NCBI RefSeq assembly: GCF_036456085.1
Contig: NZ_CP138632.1
Location: forward strand, 1,035,001-1,099,000
Reading direction: 5' to 3'
DNA length: 64,000 nucleotides
From: Veillonella parvula
Lineage (GTDB): Bacteria; Bacillota; Negativicutes; Veillonellales; Veillonellaceae
The translations under genes and the position numbers were made by a program. Below the pieces are notes generated by a model. It did no database searches and was not told the DNA's origin. It saw nothing but the letters and a program-made list of their open reading frames with translations. The number at the start of each line of letters is the position of its first letter. Within the stretch, counting starts at the first letter, position 1. Below are positions 1-9,372 of this stretch, piece by piece.

Positions 1-172
1 TTGAATAGCTCATTATTTGTTGTCGTTACATTGAAGTAACTTTGAATTATGGTTGGTTTTGACTATGTCAAAACCCGCACTCTGGCATATGTTCAATCAT
101 ATGATTGATTACCTATCATTGTTCAGTTTTCAAAGATCTGTTACGTTAGTTCTGCGCCCTAACGACTTGTAT
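1..172 (-). other. 5' leader of an rRNA operon (rRNA genes lie beyond the left edge)
   Basis: On the minus strand this segment follows a strong promoter and carries GATCTTTGAAAACTGAACAA (119-138). That motif resembles the boxA-type antitermination leader found just before 16S rRNA genes in Firmicutes. No open frame fills the segment and it runs off the left edge. I infer that a 16S gene starts just outside the window; the rRNA itself is not visible. Confidence 0.6.
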
Positions 173-201
173 AGTATATCAATCTAACCTTAAATCGTCA
201 A
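173..201 (-). promoter_or_regulatory. Strong sigma-A type promoter, probably of an rRNA operon
   Basis: Minus strand: -35 TTGACG (196-201), 17-bp spacer, -10 TATACT (173-178). It fires leftward into the leader with the boxA-like motif. The near-consensus boxes and absence of a downstream reading frame fit a stable RNA promoter. Confidence 0.75.
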
Positions 202-284
202 CCTCTTTTCCAAAGATTTTTCAACCGATTTTTGATTAAATTTATACTCACAATCATAACCAAAATCTCTAAAAATAGAGATAG

Positions 285-314
285 AAAACTCACAAACCGA
301 AGTTTGTGAGTTTT
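285..314 (-). terminator. Intrinsic terminator of the tRNA operon
   Basis: Perfect 12-bp stem (285-296 with 303-314) around a 6-nt loop, A-rich on one side and T-rich on the other. It lies five bases after the 3' end of tRNA-Lys and separates it from the rRNA promoter further left. Confidence 0.8.
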
Positions 315-318
315 AATT

Positions 319-394
319 TGGTGACTCACCCGCGACTCGAACGCGGGACACCCTGATTAAAAGTCAGGTGCTCTGCCAACTGAGCTAGTGAGTC
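319..394 (-). tRNA. tRNA-Lys (anticodon TTT)
   Basis: The minus strand folds as a full cloverleaf: acceptor GACTCAC/GTGAGTC, D stem GCTC/GAGC, anticodon stem CCTGA/TCAGG around loop CTTTTAA, T stem CCGCG/CGCGG around TTCGAGT. The 3' CCA is encoded. It is the last of three tRNAs in one minus-strand transcript. Confidence 0.97.
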
Positions 395-398
395 ATGT

Positions 399-473
399 TG
401 GCAGGGGTGGCTGGGATCGAACCAGCGCATAACGGAGTCAAAGTCCGTTGCCTTACCACTTGGCGACACCCCT
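399..473 (-). tRNA. tRNA-Gln (anticodon TTG)
   Basis: Minus-strand cloverleaf with acceptor AGGGGTG/CACCCCT, anticodon stem ACGGA/TCCGT around loop CTTTGAC, and encoded CCA. It is separated by only a few bases from tRNA-Lys, so the two are co-transcribed. Confidence 0.97.
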
Positions 474-497
474 ACAGTGATTACGATGTGTAGGTTA

Positions 498-574
498 TGG
501 GGTGAGTAGTGGGGATCGAACCCACGCGTAACGGAGCCACAATCCGCCGTGTTAACCGCTTCACCATACCCACC
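498..574 (-). tRNA. tRNA-His (anticodon GTG)
   Basis: Minus-strand cloverleaf with acceptor GTGGGTA/TACTCAC, anticodon stem GCGGA/TCCGT around loop TTGTGGC, discriminator C73 and encoded CCA. The extra 5' G(-1) typical of tRNA-His is present at 574 and included here. It is the first gene of the His-Gln-Lys tRNA operon. Confidence 0.97.
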
Positions 575-615
575 ACCTTGTAGGTATCGAAGACATTGTC
601 TTCGTAACAAAGAGA

Positions 616-644
616 ATTATATCTTTTCTAGAGATTTGTGTCAA
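616..644 (-). promoter_or_regulatory. Consensus promoter of the His-Gln-Lys tRNA operon
   Basis: Minus strand: perfect -35 TTGACA (639-644), 17-bp spacer, perfect -10 TATAAT (616-621), about 40 bases before tRNA-His. It is one of the strongest promoters in the window, as expected for stable RNA. Confidence 0.92.
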
Positions 645-733
645 CACCTTTTTCTCAATTTCATTAATTTTTACAAACGAAACTTTTAATTGTGTTATCT
701 CTAATATAAGCCCTTTAATCCCCATATAAATAA

Positions 734-775
734 GGAAGCACTATCGGAAACTTTCGTTTCACAAATGGTGCTTCC
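734..775 (-). terminator. Intrinsic terminator downstream of speE
   Basis: Arms GGAAGCAC and GTGCTTCC enclose an inner stem built from GAAAC and GTTTC. On the minus strand the hairpin is followed by a T-rich stretch. It lies just after the speE stop codon. Confidence 0.7.
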
Positions 776-791
776 CCATTATACATATTAT

Positions 792-1631
792 TTACTTAGT
801 TGGCAAATAATTTTTTACAAAATTTGGCAATGCAAATGCAGCTTTTTGAATATCTGCATTATAATACTTAGTTTCAAAGTTTTGTTCACGGTTTGGAGTC
901 CATGTTAGAGGATCAAATGTTTTGGAACCCAATGTAAAACAATGCATTCCTGCAGGATAGATTGGAATAAAAGCTGTATATAAGCGAGCAATTGGGAAAT
1001 GGCTATTAACGTAACCAAAAACTTTTTCCACTAATGTTTGATGTAACATCGGAGATTCTGTTTGTTGTACAAACAAGCCATCAGCTTTCAAAGCTTTTAA
1101 TGTATTCTTATAGAATTCTTCTGTAAATAAGCCTTCACCAGGACCGATTGGATCGGAACAATCCACGATAATTACATCATAGTAATCTTCTGCTTCTGCC
1201 ATGAAACCAATACCATCACCAATTTTTACAGTCAATTTAGGGTGGTTTTCAATCATAGCTTTAGCAATAGTTGGTAGATATTGTTTTGCCAACTCTACAA
1301 CCTTACCATCGATTTCAACCATTGTTACTTCTTTTACACAATCATGACGTACACATTCTCTAGCTACGCCACCATCACCACCACCGATAATCAAAACGCG
1401 CTCAGGATTAGGATGTAAGAACAAAGGGATATGGCTCATCATTTCATGATAGATAAACTCTTCACGCTCAGATGTTTGGAACACGCCATCTAAAGCGAGC
1501 ATCATACCATACTCTTTTGATTTAAAAACTTCAATTTTCTGGAACTCAGATTCCCCAGAGTAAAGCACTTCTTCCGCTTCAGCGCTTAGACGTAAGTGAG
1601 GTGTTTGTTCCTCAGTAATCCATTGACTCAT
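792..1631 (-). CDS. speE: Spermidine synthase (polyamine aminopropyltransferase)
   Basis: A 279-residue cytosolic enzyme of the SpeE family, which transfers the aminopropyl group of decarboxylated S-adenosylmethionine to putrescine to give spermidine. The start is the ATG at 1631, preceded by AGGAGGT; a 15-residue upstream extension has no ribosome site. Visible family hallmarks are the SAM-binding loop IIGGGDGGVARE, the acidic VEIDGKVVELAK segment and the catalytic region DVIIVDCSDPIGPGEGLF. Length matches the family. It is the last gene of a minus-strand run and is followed by a terminator. No speD is seen in the window. Confidence 0.95.
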   Translation of the reverse strand: MSQWITEEQTPHLRLSAEAEEVLYSGESEFQKIEVFKSKEYGMMLALDGVFQTSEREEFIYHEMMSHIPLFLHPNPERVLIIGGGDGGVARECVRHDCVKEVTMVEIDGKVVELAKQYLPTIAKAMIENHPKLTVKIGDGIGFMAEAEDYYDVIIVDCSDPIGPGEGLFTEEFYKNTLKALKADGLFVQQTESPMLHQTLVEKVFGYVNSHFPIARLYTAFIPIYPAGMHCFTLGSKTFDPLTWTPNREQNFETKYYNADIQKAAFALPNFVKNYLPTK

Positions 1632-1714
1632 GTAGTACCTCCTACTATTTATACTACAATACGCATCGCAAATCACTGCGATGCGTATGTATATTACTTT
1701 AATTGCTCTATTAC

Positions 1715-2344
1715 TTACTCTTTGCGACTAATGTAACAGAATCCACCACCTAAAATAGTGTCTTTCATCCAATTCGCCAAAGAGAAATCACGAATTTCAC
1801 CTTCATCAAAGATTCCACAGCGGATATCATCGCCGTCCATAAACATCTTGTGAATCGGAACCCAATGCCAGGTATAGAGAGCCTTCTCTTTTCCTTTATG
1901 ACGATTTAAAAATGCTACAGGTACATCCTGTGCCAATGCATCATGTATAAACTGAGCTGCAGCCTCCACCTCTACGCGTGATGCACAGAACGGAGATACA
2001 TTCAACATATGTACATCATAAGATAGGCTTTTATCCTCGAGTAAGCGAGTAAGACCACGTTCCATCCATTGAGTTTTATAAACACCACCACCAAAACGTG
2101 GCTTTACATATTTCCAAACTAAGTTCATCCGTTCTAAAGCAAGCGTTTGGTCGGATGTGGTTTCTAGATCTAATAAGCCATCCCTAAATAGCGAATAGCC
2201 CAATACTTGTGATGCCGATGTAGGCCCACAACCAGACAAGCGTTGCCACTCATCAGTGAACCACTCTTGGTCATACCCATATGATGTTTTACCATTTACA
2301 TCGATATATAGCCATTCTGGATGTTTAATAGATACTTCATTCAT
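1715..2344 (-). CDS. Papain-like (C39-type) cysteine peptidase-like protein
   Basis: A 209-residue protein without a signal peptide or membrane segment. The motif GCGPTSASQVLGY near residues 38-50 is the Cys-containing nucleophile motif of papain-like and C39-like peptidases. YTWHWVPI near residue 160 could supply the catalytic His, and GIFDEG follows it. These fit a C39-like fold, but I cannot tell whether the protein cleaves peptides, amides or isopeptides. Its start is four bases after the ppiB stop, with AAAGG upstream, so it is translated with ppiB, tcdA and the VOC gene. The cyclophilin and tRNA-modification neighbours do not reveal a substrate. Confidence 0.6.
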   Translation of the reverse strand: MNEVSIKHPEWLYIDVNGKTSYGYDQEWFTDEWQRLSGCGPTSASQVLGYSLFRDGLLDLETTSDQTLALERMNLVWKYVKPRFGGGVYKTQWMERGLTRLLEDKSLSYDVHMLNVSPFCASRVEVEAAAQFIHDALAQDVPVAFLNRHKGKEKALYTWHWVPIHKMFMDGDDIRCGIFDEGEIRDFSLANWMKDTILGGGFCYISRKE

Positions 2345-2348
2345 GAGA

Positions 2349-2783
2349 TTAACCTTTGATTACTTCTACAGTTTCCATGATAGCACCTTGTTGGATACCA
2401 TCAACTACATCCATACCTTCAATAACTTTACCAAATACAGTATGTACACCATCTAAATGAGGTTGTGGCTCATATACAATAAAGAACTGACTACCACCAG
2501 TATTAGGGCCACGGTGAGCCATAGATAAAGCACCTCGCTCATGTTTATGCGGATTGCCAACTAATTCATCTTTAATTGTATAGCCAGGACCACCTGTACC
2601 GTTGCCATTAGGACAACCACCTTGTGCTACGAAACCAGGAATTACACGGTGAAAACGAAGGCCATTGTAGAAGCCTTTGTTAATCAAGTCGATAAAGTTT
2701 TGTACTGTGCCAGGCGCTTCTTTTTCAAATAATTCAATTACGATATCGCCGCCGTCAGCCATATGGATTTTCGCTTTTTTCAT
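2349..2783 (-). CDS. ppiB: Peptidyl-prolyl cis-trans isomerase, cyclophilin type
   Basis: A 144-residue single-domain cyclophilin that catalyses cis-trans isomerisation of proline bonds during protein folding. Visible family motifs are [13 protein letters not shown] (Arg/Phe active-site region), the GGSQFFIVY core and [19 protein letters not shown]. There is no signal sequence, so a cytosolic location is likely. The start codon overlaps the tcdA stop by four bases (ATGA), which implies translational coupling. Confidence 0.93.
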   Translation of the reverse strand: MKKAKIHMADGGDIVIELFEKEAPGTVQNFIDLINKGFYNGLRFHRVIPGFVAQGGCPNGNGTGGPGYTIKDELVGNPHKHERGALSMAHRGPNTGGSQFFIVYEPQPHLDGVHTVFGKVIEGMDVVDGIQQGAIMETVEVIKG

Positions 2784-3487
2784 TGTTCAGGTACCTCCAA
2801 AATTGTACGCAACACATGTGCTGCTAATATAAAACCTGCCACTGGTGGCACAAAACTACATGTCCCAGGACTTGTGGCATCACCACGGAACTGTGGTTTT
2901 GTCGGTTTTTCAGTAGAAAATAAAACTAATTGTTTTTTTATACCCCGTTTTTTGAGTTCCCGACGCATAACGCGTGCCAAAGGACATGTATGAGACTTAT
3001 TGATATCTGCAATCATAAGTTTTTCTGGGTAAAAGCGATTACCTCCGCCCATACAAGAAATAACAGGGATGCTTTCACGTTGACAAACCTCAATGATATT
3101 AAGTTTCGCCGTTACCATATCGATGGCGTCAATAACATAATCAACGTTCAAGCTTTGAATAAATCCAGGATAGTTTTCCTCAGTATACATAATATCATGA
3201 GTTTCTATCACCACATCAGGATTGATAGAAAGAGCTCGCGCCTTTGCTACCTCTACCTTACGTTCCCCAATCGTATTATGAGTCGTAATCATTTGACGGT
3301 TCAAATTGCTAGGCGCTATGGAATCTCCATCGATAATGACGATGCGACCTACACCAGCTCGCACCAATGCCTCAAGGGCACCACCACCTACGCCACCTAC
3401 ACCAAAGAGCGCGATAGACGTGTCTCTTAATGTTTGGATTTTATTGGGACCAACCAACCACTCTAAACGGGTTAACATATATTCCAT
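2780..3487 (-). CDS. tcdA: tRNA threonylcarbamoyladenosine dehydratase
   Basis: A 235-residue E1-like (ThiF/MoeB superfamily) protein. TcdA enzymes use ATP to cyclise t6A37 of ANN-decoding tRNAs to ct6A. The nucleotide loop [13 protein letters not shown] is near residue 30, followed by [15 protein letters not shown], and a conserved segment runs around [16 protein letters not shown]. The length is a little shorter than the E. coli protein. Its ATG shares a base with the VOC stop (TAATG), and its end overlaps ppiB by four bases, so the three genes are tightly coupled. MoeB/ThiF proteins are alternatives, but the order and length fit TcdA best. Confidence 0.85.
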   Translation of the reverse strand: MEYMLTRLEWLVGPNKIQTLRDTSIALFGVGGVGGGALEALVRAGVGRIVIIDGDSIAPSNLNRQMITTHNTIGERKVEVAKARALSINPDVVIETHDIMYTEENYPGFIQSLNVDYVIDAIDMVTAKLNIIEVCQRESIPVISCMGGGNRFYPEKLMIADINKSHTCPLARVMRRELKKRGIKKQLVLFSTEKPTKPQFRGDATSPGTCSFVPPVAGFILAAHVLRTILEVPEQ

Positions 3488-3861
3488 TAATATTTACCCG
3501 CCGGAATGATTTCTGTCCAATATCCATCTGGATCTGCTATGAAATAAATACCCATATCAGCATTCTCATAAGCAACAACGCCCATTTCTTTATGCTTTTT
3601 AAGAGCCGCTTCATAGTCATCTACATAGAATGCCAAGTGGAATTCATTATCCCCCAAATTATAAGGACGATCCCAGTCACGCAACCATGTAAGTTCTAAT
3701 TCATGTGCTGTATAAGGACTTTTTAAATACACGAGGGTAAAAGCACCGCTTGGATCTTCCAAACGACGAGACTCCTCGAGCAATAATGCCTCTTTATAGA
3801 ATGCTAGACTTTTATCAAGGTCTTTAACATTTATATTATTATGAGCAAACGAAAACTTCAT
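3487..3861 (-). CDS. VOC-family protein, lactoylglutathione lyase-like
   Basis: A 124-residue glyoxalase/bleomycin-resistance fold protein. The start is taken at ATG 3861, preceded by GAAGGGGG. Visible elements are FAHNNINVKDLDKSLAFY (first metal-binding strand), HLAFYVDDYEAALKKH and the closing IYFIADPDGYWTEIIP, which resembles glyoxalase I. Family members detoxify methylglyoxal using a thiol adduct, but VOC proteins are diverse and the true substrate is not shown here. It is the first gene of the VOC-tcdA-ppiB-peptidase run, 92 bp after sbcC. Confidence 0.8.
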   Translation of the reverse strand: MKFSFAHNNINVKDLDKSLAFYKEALLLEESRRLEDPSGAFTLVYLKSPYTAHELELTWLRDWDRPYNLGDNEFHLAFYVDDYEAALKKHKEMGVVAYENADMGIYFIADPDGYWTEIIPAGKY

Positions 3862-3953
3862 AGAACCCCCTTCGTAAATACAGGATGTTTTTGTAGGAAT
3901 TCTCCTCTTTTTATAGTAACACATTTGGCAAATCTATATCTAGTTTATGATAT

Positions 3954-6900
3954 CTAGTTAATAACAAATTTTGCCGTACTACCGTCGTCACCTCGAGTCA
4001 CTTCTAAATGAGCAGGTATACGAGACTTTAACTCAGGTACATGAGAAATGATGCCGATGAGACGTCCTGACGATTGCAACTGTAACAATGTTTCCATGGC
4101 GAGTTCCAATGTATCTGGATCGAGTGTACCAAAACCTTCATCAATAAACATCGTATCCATATGGATGCCACCAGCATAACTTTGGATAACATCCGCTAAT
4201 CCCAAGGCAAGCGCCATAGAGGCCAAGAATGTTTCACCACCAGATAAGGTATTTGCTGGCCTAGATTGGCCTGTAAAAGCATCCATAACCGCCAAGTCGA
4301 GGCCTTGCTTGCCACGACCACCACCTGTATAGTCGGATCTTTCCAAGGAATATCTGTTGCGACTCATCTTCTGAAGTCGTAAATTAGCAGCATATACAAC
4401 CTCATCTAAAATAGCCCCCAGTACATAGCGTTCAAAGGTAACATTTTTAAAGCCTTGCTCCCCACCATTAGCGAGATCATTTAATCGGCTTAAGAACTTC
4501 ACCTTTTCACGAGCCTCACCCATTGCAGCTTCAAGTTCTTCTAATGAGTTGAGCGTAGTTTCGATATGCTTTGTTTCTTTATCCCATGCCGCAAGATTAC
4601 CTACTAATATATCTCGATGCTCTACTGCTGTAGAATAAATTTCATCAGTAATAATATCACTTGGCTTAACCACAGTTTCTGTGGCTTTTAATGCCGCATC
4701 ATATACAGCTTGTGCTTTATTAAAGGCTTCAGTCAAAACGTTCAGCTGTGTTCTATAGATCTCTATCTCTTTAATCTCACGTAAAGACTCTACAAAATCA
4801 TTCTCTGTTAAAGAAATGGATTGTAATGACTTTGTATAATTCTTATACATCAAAATAAGATTTTTTGTTTCTTCTTTTACTTGAGAGGACAAAGTTTCTA
4901 AGCGTCCGCGTTTGGCATTCAATTGTTCTCGAGCAGTATCTAAATTAGTTTTGCTAACTTTCACCTGCTCATCGTAGAGTGTAATATCACTATCCAATGA
5001 CTCTAGCTGTTTTTGCCATGCATCTATATCCGCGGTTGGTAAGGTTTTAGATAGAGCATCAATATTAGCTTGTACTGAGCTAATGCGAATCTCCAAGTCG
5101 TGTAGATTTTTAAGTAATTCATTATGGGCAAGCTCTAAAGTTGCCAACTTATCTCTAGCTACTTTTAACTTGTGCTCATTGTCAGCTATAGTGTTACTTA
5201 ACAATTCAGACTTATCACGTAAAACTATGAGTTGATCCATTTTAGCTAATAAATCTTGTTGAACAGATATAGCGCTCTCCTCAGAAAAAGCGTCCATAGA
5301 TAACTTTAGCGTAGAAACTTGCGCGGCTACTTGCTTAGTTAACTCATCAAGACGAGTAACTAAGGTTTTCTGTTGTCCCACTTCGCTAGCTTGCTTTTGC
5401 AGTGCCACGTCACGGGTTTTGCGAGCCTCTTCAATTTCATCCTTAGTCGGATACATCTCCGGCTTAGCAGCTAACCGTGGATGATCTGTAGAGCCACAAA
5501 CCGGACAAGGCTCATTATCTACAACTAAATGAACTAGCTCAAAGGCACGTCCTTCTTGCATTAGATGCTCTAATCGTTCAAGATGTACCTTTGCAACCTG
5601 CAAGGTTTCATCTAAAGACGCTAACGTTTGACCTTTATCGTCGATTTCTTTTTGTACCTTATTAATTTCTTCTAGCAATTCAGAATATCTATATAAATCA
5701 TTTAGTTGCCCTTGAATAACAGTAGTATTCTCTAAAAATTTATTATTATCTTGTAACTGTTTACGCAAAGCTTCTAAGTCGTTTTCTAAAGTCTTTACAA
5801 GCTTCCGTTGTTTAGCTAAGGCATCTTCGCTTTTTTTACTATCTAATTCTTCTAAATTACTCTGTAATGTGGACAATTCCTTTTTCAATACATCTAATTC
5901 ATTAAACTTCTCTGCTTGTTGTTGAAATTGAGCCAAAGTAGTTCTTTTATCTTGTATACTTTCAGCTCGACCTTCTAAGTCACTGTATAAGTCTAAACAT
6001 TTAGCCTCATGTTGAGTTGCTAGTTCTACATGTTCTTTCGCATCTGAAAGGGCCTGTTCTAAAGTTTTTAATATAGCTTGTTTCTCAATATATTGTTTAT
6101 ATAATTCATGAGTTGGTGCCAAAGAGTTAAGGAACTGAACCTTCTCGCTTAGATTTACACGCTCAGTTTCCCTTGCTTTCACCATGTCAAGTTTCGAAGT
6201 AGCCTCAGCAAGAGATTGTTGAGCCTGATTATATAAAGACCATTGATTTCGGAGCACATTAAACTGTTCTACCACGGTTACTGCCTCATCTCGTTCTACC
6301 GCGAGAGCATCTCGATGTGGGCCCCGATTTGCTAGTAACTCACGCACATGCTCAATGGTTACCATTGGAGTCGCTCCATCATGAGGGATAGACTGCATAA
6401 ATGCAGTTTGCTTAGTTAGATTTTCTTCAATACCTGCCTTTGCTTCATCATAAGCAGCCTTCAGTGCTTCTTGTAATTTTCGATATAGCTCCGTTCTAAA
6501 AAGTGTATGTAGTAATTCCTCACGTTCACTCGTAGAGGCCACTAGCAACTTTCGGAATTCCCCTTGAGGTAATAGCACAACTTGTAAGAACTGATCCTTA
6601 CGAAATCCTATAATTTGCTGAATAGTATCGCGAATGGCGACAGCCGAGGTAGCAATGACCTTCCACTCACCATCTTTCTTCTCATATACAGTAGCGCTAG
6701 CATTCTGCTCACGCATCCCTGTACCACGTTTCTTTGCTACCATCTGTTTCGGTAATCGTTCAACACGATATTGTGCATTGCCAATAGCAAAGGAGAAATC
6801 GACACGAGTCATACGATGAGGTTCTGCAAAGTCACTGCGAATAGCATCTGTTTTGCGTACTTCTCCACTCGGCTCACCATACAAGGCATACACTATGGCA

Positions 6901-7037
6901 TCTAAGATTGATGTTTTCCCTGCCCCCGTAGGACCAGCAATGAGAAACATGGAATGGTCTTGAAGCTCATTAAAATCTAAAGTGACCGAATCACGATACG
7001 GACCAAAGGCTTCTATAGTTAATGATATAGGCTTCAT
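3954..7037 (-). CDS. sbcC: Exonuclease subunit SbcC (Rad50-like ATPase)
   Basis: A 1027-residue SMC-like ATPase, partner of the SbcD nuclease; the complex opens and trims hairpins and blocked DNA ends. Walker A GPTGAGKTS lies near residue 35, followed by long coiled coils. The zinc hook CPVCGSTDHP sits near residue 510. The ABC signature LSGGETFLASMALALGLADV is near residue 930, then Walker B with IDEGFGTLD. Length is typical. Its ATG follows the sbcD stop directly, with the ribosome site AAGGAGG inside the end of sbcD. Confidence 0.95.
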   Translation of the reverse strand: MKPISLTIEAFGPYRDSVTLDFNELQDHSMFLIAGPTGAGKTSILDAIVYALYGEPSGEVRKTDAIRSDFAEPHRMTRVDFSFAIGNAQYRVERLPKQMVAKKRGTGMREQNASATVYEKKDGEWKVIATSAVAIRDTIQQIIGFRKDQFLQVVLLPQGEFRKLLVASTSEREELLHTLFRTELYRKLQEALKAAYDEAKAGIEENLTKQTAFMQSIPHDGATPMVTIEHVRELLANRGPHRDALAVERDEAVTVVEQFNVLRNQWSLYNQAQQSLAEATSKLDMVKARETERVNLSEKVQFLNSLAPTHELYKQYIEKQAILKTLEQALSDAKEHVELATQHEAKCLDLYSDLEGRAESIQDKRTTLAQFQQQAEKFNELDVLKKELSTLQSNLEELDSKKSEDALAKQRKLVKTLENDLEALRKQLQDNNKFLENTTVIQGQLNDLYRYSELLEEINKVQKEIDDKGQTLASLDETLQVAKVHLERLEHLMQEGRAFELVHLVVDNEPCPVCGSTDHPRLAAKPEMYPTKDEIEEARKTRDVALQKQASEVGQQKTLVTRLDELTKQVAAQVSTLKLSMDAFSEESAISVQQDLLAKMDQLIVLRDKSELLSNTIADNEHKLKVARDKLATLELAHNELLKNLHDLEIRISSVQANIDALSKTLPTADIDAWQKQLESLDSDITLYDEQVKVSKTNLDTAREQLNAKRGRLETLSSQVKEETKNLILMYKNYTKSLQSISLTENDFVESLREIKEIEIYRTQLNVLTEAFNKAQAVYDAALKATETVVKPSDIITDEIYSTAVEHRDILVGNLAAWDKETKHIETTLNSLEELEAAMGEAREKVKFLSRLNDLANGGEQGFKNVTFERYVLGAILDEVVYAANLRLQKMSRNRYSLERSDYTGGGRGKQGLDLAVMDAFTGQSRPANTLSGGETFLASMALALGLADVIQSYAGGIHMDTMFIDEGFGTLDPDTLELAMETLLQLQSSGRLIGIISHVPELKSRIPAHLEVTRGDDGSTAKFVIN

Positions 7038-8270
7038 TTAGTCCTCCTTAAGAATTCGGTCCCATACAGAGTTGATATATTGCTGTTCTTTCTCTGTTAA
7101 AGGTTCCTTCCACACAGTTTCTGCAAACTGATTAAATAGATCCCGTTCATTTAATTCTTTGAAAATTGCCTCACCCATATCTGCTATAGGCCCTGCCACG
7201 CGACCAACTAGATCAATGGTCATACAACGATGATATACCTGGCGCAGTTTAGCCATTCCATCCATAATCGGCATCGTATCAAGTAAACGGGCTTGTACAT
7301 AATCATCCCTATGTTTAGCCTGCAATGCTTTATCATTTAACAGGTCTTCAAAATATCCTTCCAAAATGACTACGTCTCGCTTCGCCTCTACAGGAATCGT
7401 GTTAATATCTACGTTCCCCTTTGTATCCATATCAATGATGGTAAAAGACTTCTTCTGCATATGTTCATCAAAGGAATATTTTAATGGGGATCCACTATAG
7501 CGAATATGATCAGCTCCCATTCGCTGAGGCCCATGCAAATGTCCCAAGGCAGTATAGTGAAAGTCTTTAAAGACTTGAGGATTTACCTGTTCACTACCAC
7601 CTACAGACAAGGTACGCTCTGAGCCCCCTACTTCACCGCCCATAACAAAGGCATGGCTAATGACGATACTGCGCATCCCCTTAGGCACTTGTTTATACAA
7701 GTAATTACTCCAAGCCTGATACATTTGGTCATAATTGTGCAGATTCAAAGCGCTTTCGCAATTTTGTTCATAACACGGTGTTACTATGTCAGCAATTTCA
7801 ATATTGGTAGTTTCTGTATTAGTAGACTCTACATCAGCAAATAAAGCCTCCCCTATGCGTCGGGGCTCACTAAAAGGCATAGGACAAATAGCCACCTTGC
7901 CATCTGTCCCTTCAAATTCAAAAGGCTTCAACGCGTGATGAGGAGAGCCCCAAATATGGATACCCGATTGACTCAACATAGAGCGTCCCACTTCAAGACG
8001 TTCTGCCCCATCGTGATTACCGCTCACCACAAAGAGAGGCACCTTGTAGTCCATAGCGAGACGAGTGATGATGGAGTCCCACAATTCGATAGCTTCAATG
8101 GGTGGCACCGCTCTATCAAAAATATCCCCTGCAAGCAATATGCCATCGATGTTTTCATCTTTCAAAATATTAAAAAACTGATGTTCCAACACATGAGCTT
8201 GGTCCTCTGTTAAGTACTGGCCATAAAAAATACGCCCTAAATGCCAATCAGCAGTATGTAAAAAACGCAT
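7038..8270 (-). CDS. sbcD: Exonuclease subunit SbcD (Mre11-like nuclease)
   Basis: A 410-residue calcineurin-like phosphoesterase, the nuclease of the SbcCD complex. Metal-binding motifs run in order: HTADWHLGR near residue 5, AGDIFDRAVP near 48, VSGNHDGAERL near 82, then SHAFVMGG and ALGHLHGPQ further on. The capping region YSGSPLKYSFDE is typical. The gene is preceded by AAAGGGGG and directly followed by sbcC. Its upstream region holds an unusual tandem repeat (8371-8456). Confidence 0.95.
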   Translation of the reverse strand: MRFLHTADWHLGRIFYGQYLTEDQAHVLEHQFFNILKDENIDGILLAGDIFDRAVPPIEAIELWDSIITRLAMDYKVPLFVVSGNHDGAERLEVGRSMLSQSGIHIWGSPHHALKPFEFEGTDGKVAICPMPFSEPRRIGEALFADVESTNTETTNIEIADIVTPCYEQNCESALNLHNYDQMYQAWSNYLYKQVPKGMRSIVISHAFVMGGEVGGSERTLSVGGSEQVNPQVFKDFHYTALGHLHGPQRMGADHIRYSGSPLKYSFDEHMQKKSFTIIDMDTKGNVDINTIPVEAKRDVVILEGYFEDLLNDKALQAKHRDDYVQARLLDTMPIMDGMAKLRQVYHRCMTIDLVGRVAGPIADMGEAIFKELNERDLFNQFAETVWKEPLTEKEQQYINSVWDRILKED

Positions 8271-8370
8271 TTTGTCCCCCTTTCCAGTTCTCCCTATACC
8301 TTACACAATGTATGAATTCAAATGCCAAAACAAGCTGTTAGTCCCATAAGTTTATAGAAATTCAATAACT

Positions 8371-8456
8371 TTATATAACTTTATATAACTTTATATAGCT
8401 TTATATAGCTTTATATAGCTTTAATAGCTTTAACAGCTTTAATAGTTTTAATAACT
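8371..8456. repeat. AT-rich tandem repeat between nfo and sbcD
   Basis: Five tandem 10-bp units (TTATATAACT or TTATATAGCT) run from 8371 to 8420. They are followed by four related 9-bp units (TTAATAGCT, TTAACAGCT, TTAATAGTT, TTAATAACT). No reading frame is present. The array sits about 100 bp upstream of the sbcD start and could alter spacing or DNA bending there, but no regulatory role is shown. Confidence 0.85.
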
Positions 8457-8535
8457 TTGTGTATTTGCAATAACTAGTATAGCATCAGGTATTCTACATA
8501 TTTATTATATAACTAAATTAACTTCTGTATTTTAA

Positions 8536-9372
8536 TTATTTATTCTCTACGATAGAACGTAGCATAGCAATTTCCTTTGCGTAACCGTCCAATTCATTTG
8601 GTGTTTCCAAATAGAATGGCAAGTTCGTCAATTTAGGATGTGTTACAACGCGAGCAATAGCATCGATACCAATATGTCCTTCCCCAATTTTTTCATGACG
8701 ATCTTTATGAGCACCCATAGGATTTTTAGAGTCATTCAAATGAATGGCTTTCAAACGATCAAGACCTACAATTCGATCGAACTCGTCAATAACGCCATCG
8801 AGATTATGTACGATATCATAACCCCCTTCGTGAATATGGCAAGTATCAACACACACACCCATGTACTCTTTTAGTTTTACGCCATCGATGATGCGTGCAA
8901 TTTCTTCAAAACGAGAGCCAATTTCTGTACCCTTACCAGCCATTACTTCCAAGAGGACTGTTGTCTTCATACCTGGGAATAAGATTTCATTCAAGCACTC
9001 TACAATGTACTCAATACCTTGATCTACGCCTTGCTTCACATGGCTACCAGGGTGAAAGTTATACATTTGACCTGGCAAATATTCCATACGCTCTAAATCT
9101 TCCATCATAGATTGCTTCGCAAAAGCGCGTAAATCCTCTTTGGCGGCACATGGGTTATAAGTATACGGTGCATGGGCCAACAAGGTACCAAAGTTGTGTT
9201 CTTTCATATATATACTAAGGTTATTCATATCCTCAACATCGAGAGCTCGCATGCTACCACCGCGAGGGTTGCGCGTAAAGTATTGGAACGTATTGCCCCC
9301 AATTTTAGTCGCTTCCTTGCCCATATGTAAATAACCTTTGCTAATTGATAAGTGACTGCCTATTACAAACAT
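8536..9372 (-). CDS. nfo: Deoxyribonuclease IV (apurinic/apyrimidinic endonuclease)
   Basis: A 278-residue AP endonuclease IV, a zinc-dependent TIM-barrel enzyme that cuts 5' of abasic sites in base excision repair. Family motifs are GSHLSISKG at the N-terminus, [55 protein letters not shown] and the C-terminal KIGEGHIG and FYLETP. All the usual metal-binding His, Asp and Glu residues appear present. It lies upstream of sbcDC but is separated by the AT-rich repeat region, so co-transcription is uncertain. Confidence 0.96.
   Translation of the reverse strand: MFVIGSHLSISKGYLHMGKEATKIGGNTFQYFTRNPRGGSMRALDVEDMNNLSIYMKEHNFGTLLAHAPYTYNPCAAKEDLRAFAKQSMMEDLERMEYLPGQMYNFHPGSHVKQGVDQGIEYIVECLNEILFPGMKTTVLLEVMAGKGTEIGSRFEEIARIIDGVKLKEYMGVCVDTCHIHEGGYDIVHNLDGVIDEFDRIVGLDRLKAIHLNDSKNPMGAHKDRHEKIGEGHIGIDAIARVVTHPKLTNLPFYLETPNELDGYAKEIAMLRSIVENK

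Noticed and set aside
326-610. A 94-codon minus-strand frame
   Set aside because: It runs through three tRNA genes and is not a protein gene.
8371-8456. Possible CRISPR array
   Set aside because: The repeats are 9-10 bp, directly adjacent and without spacers, and no cas gene is present. It is a simple tandem repeat.
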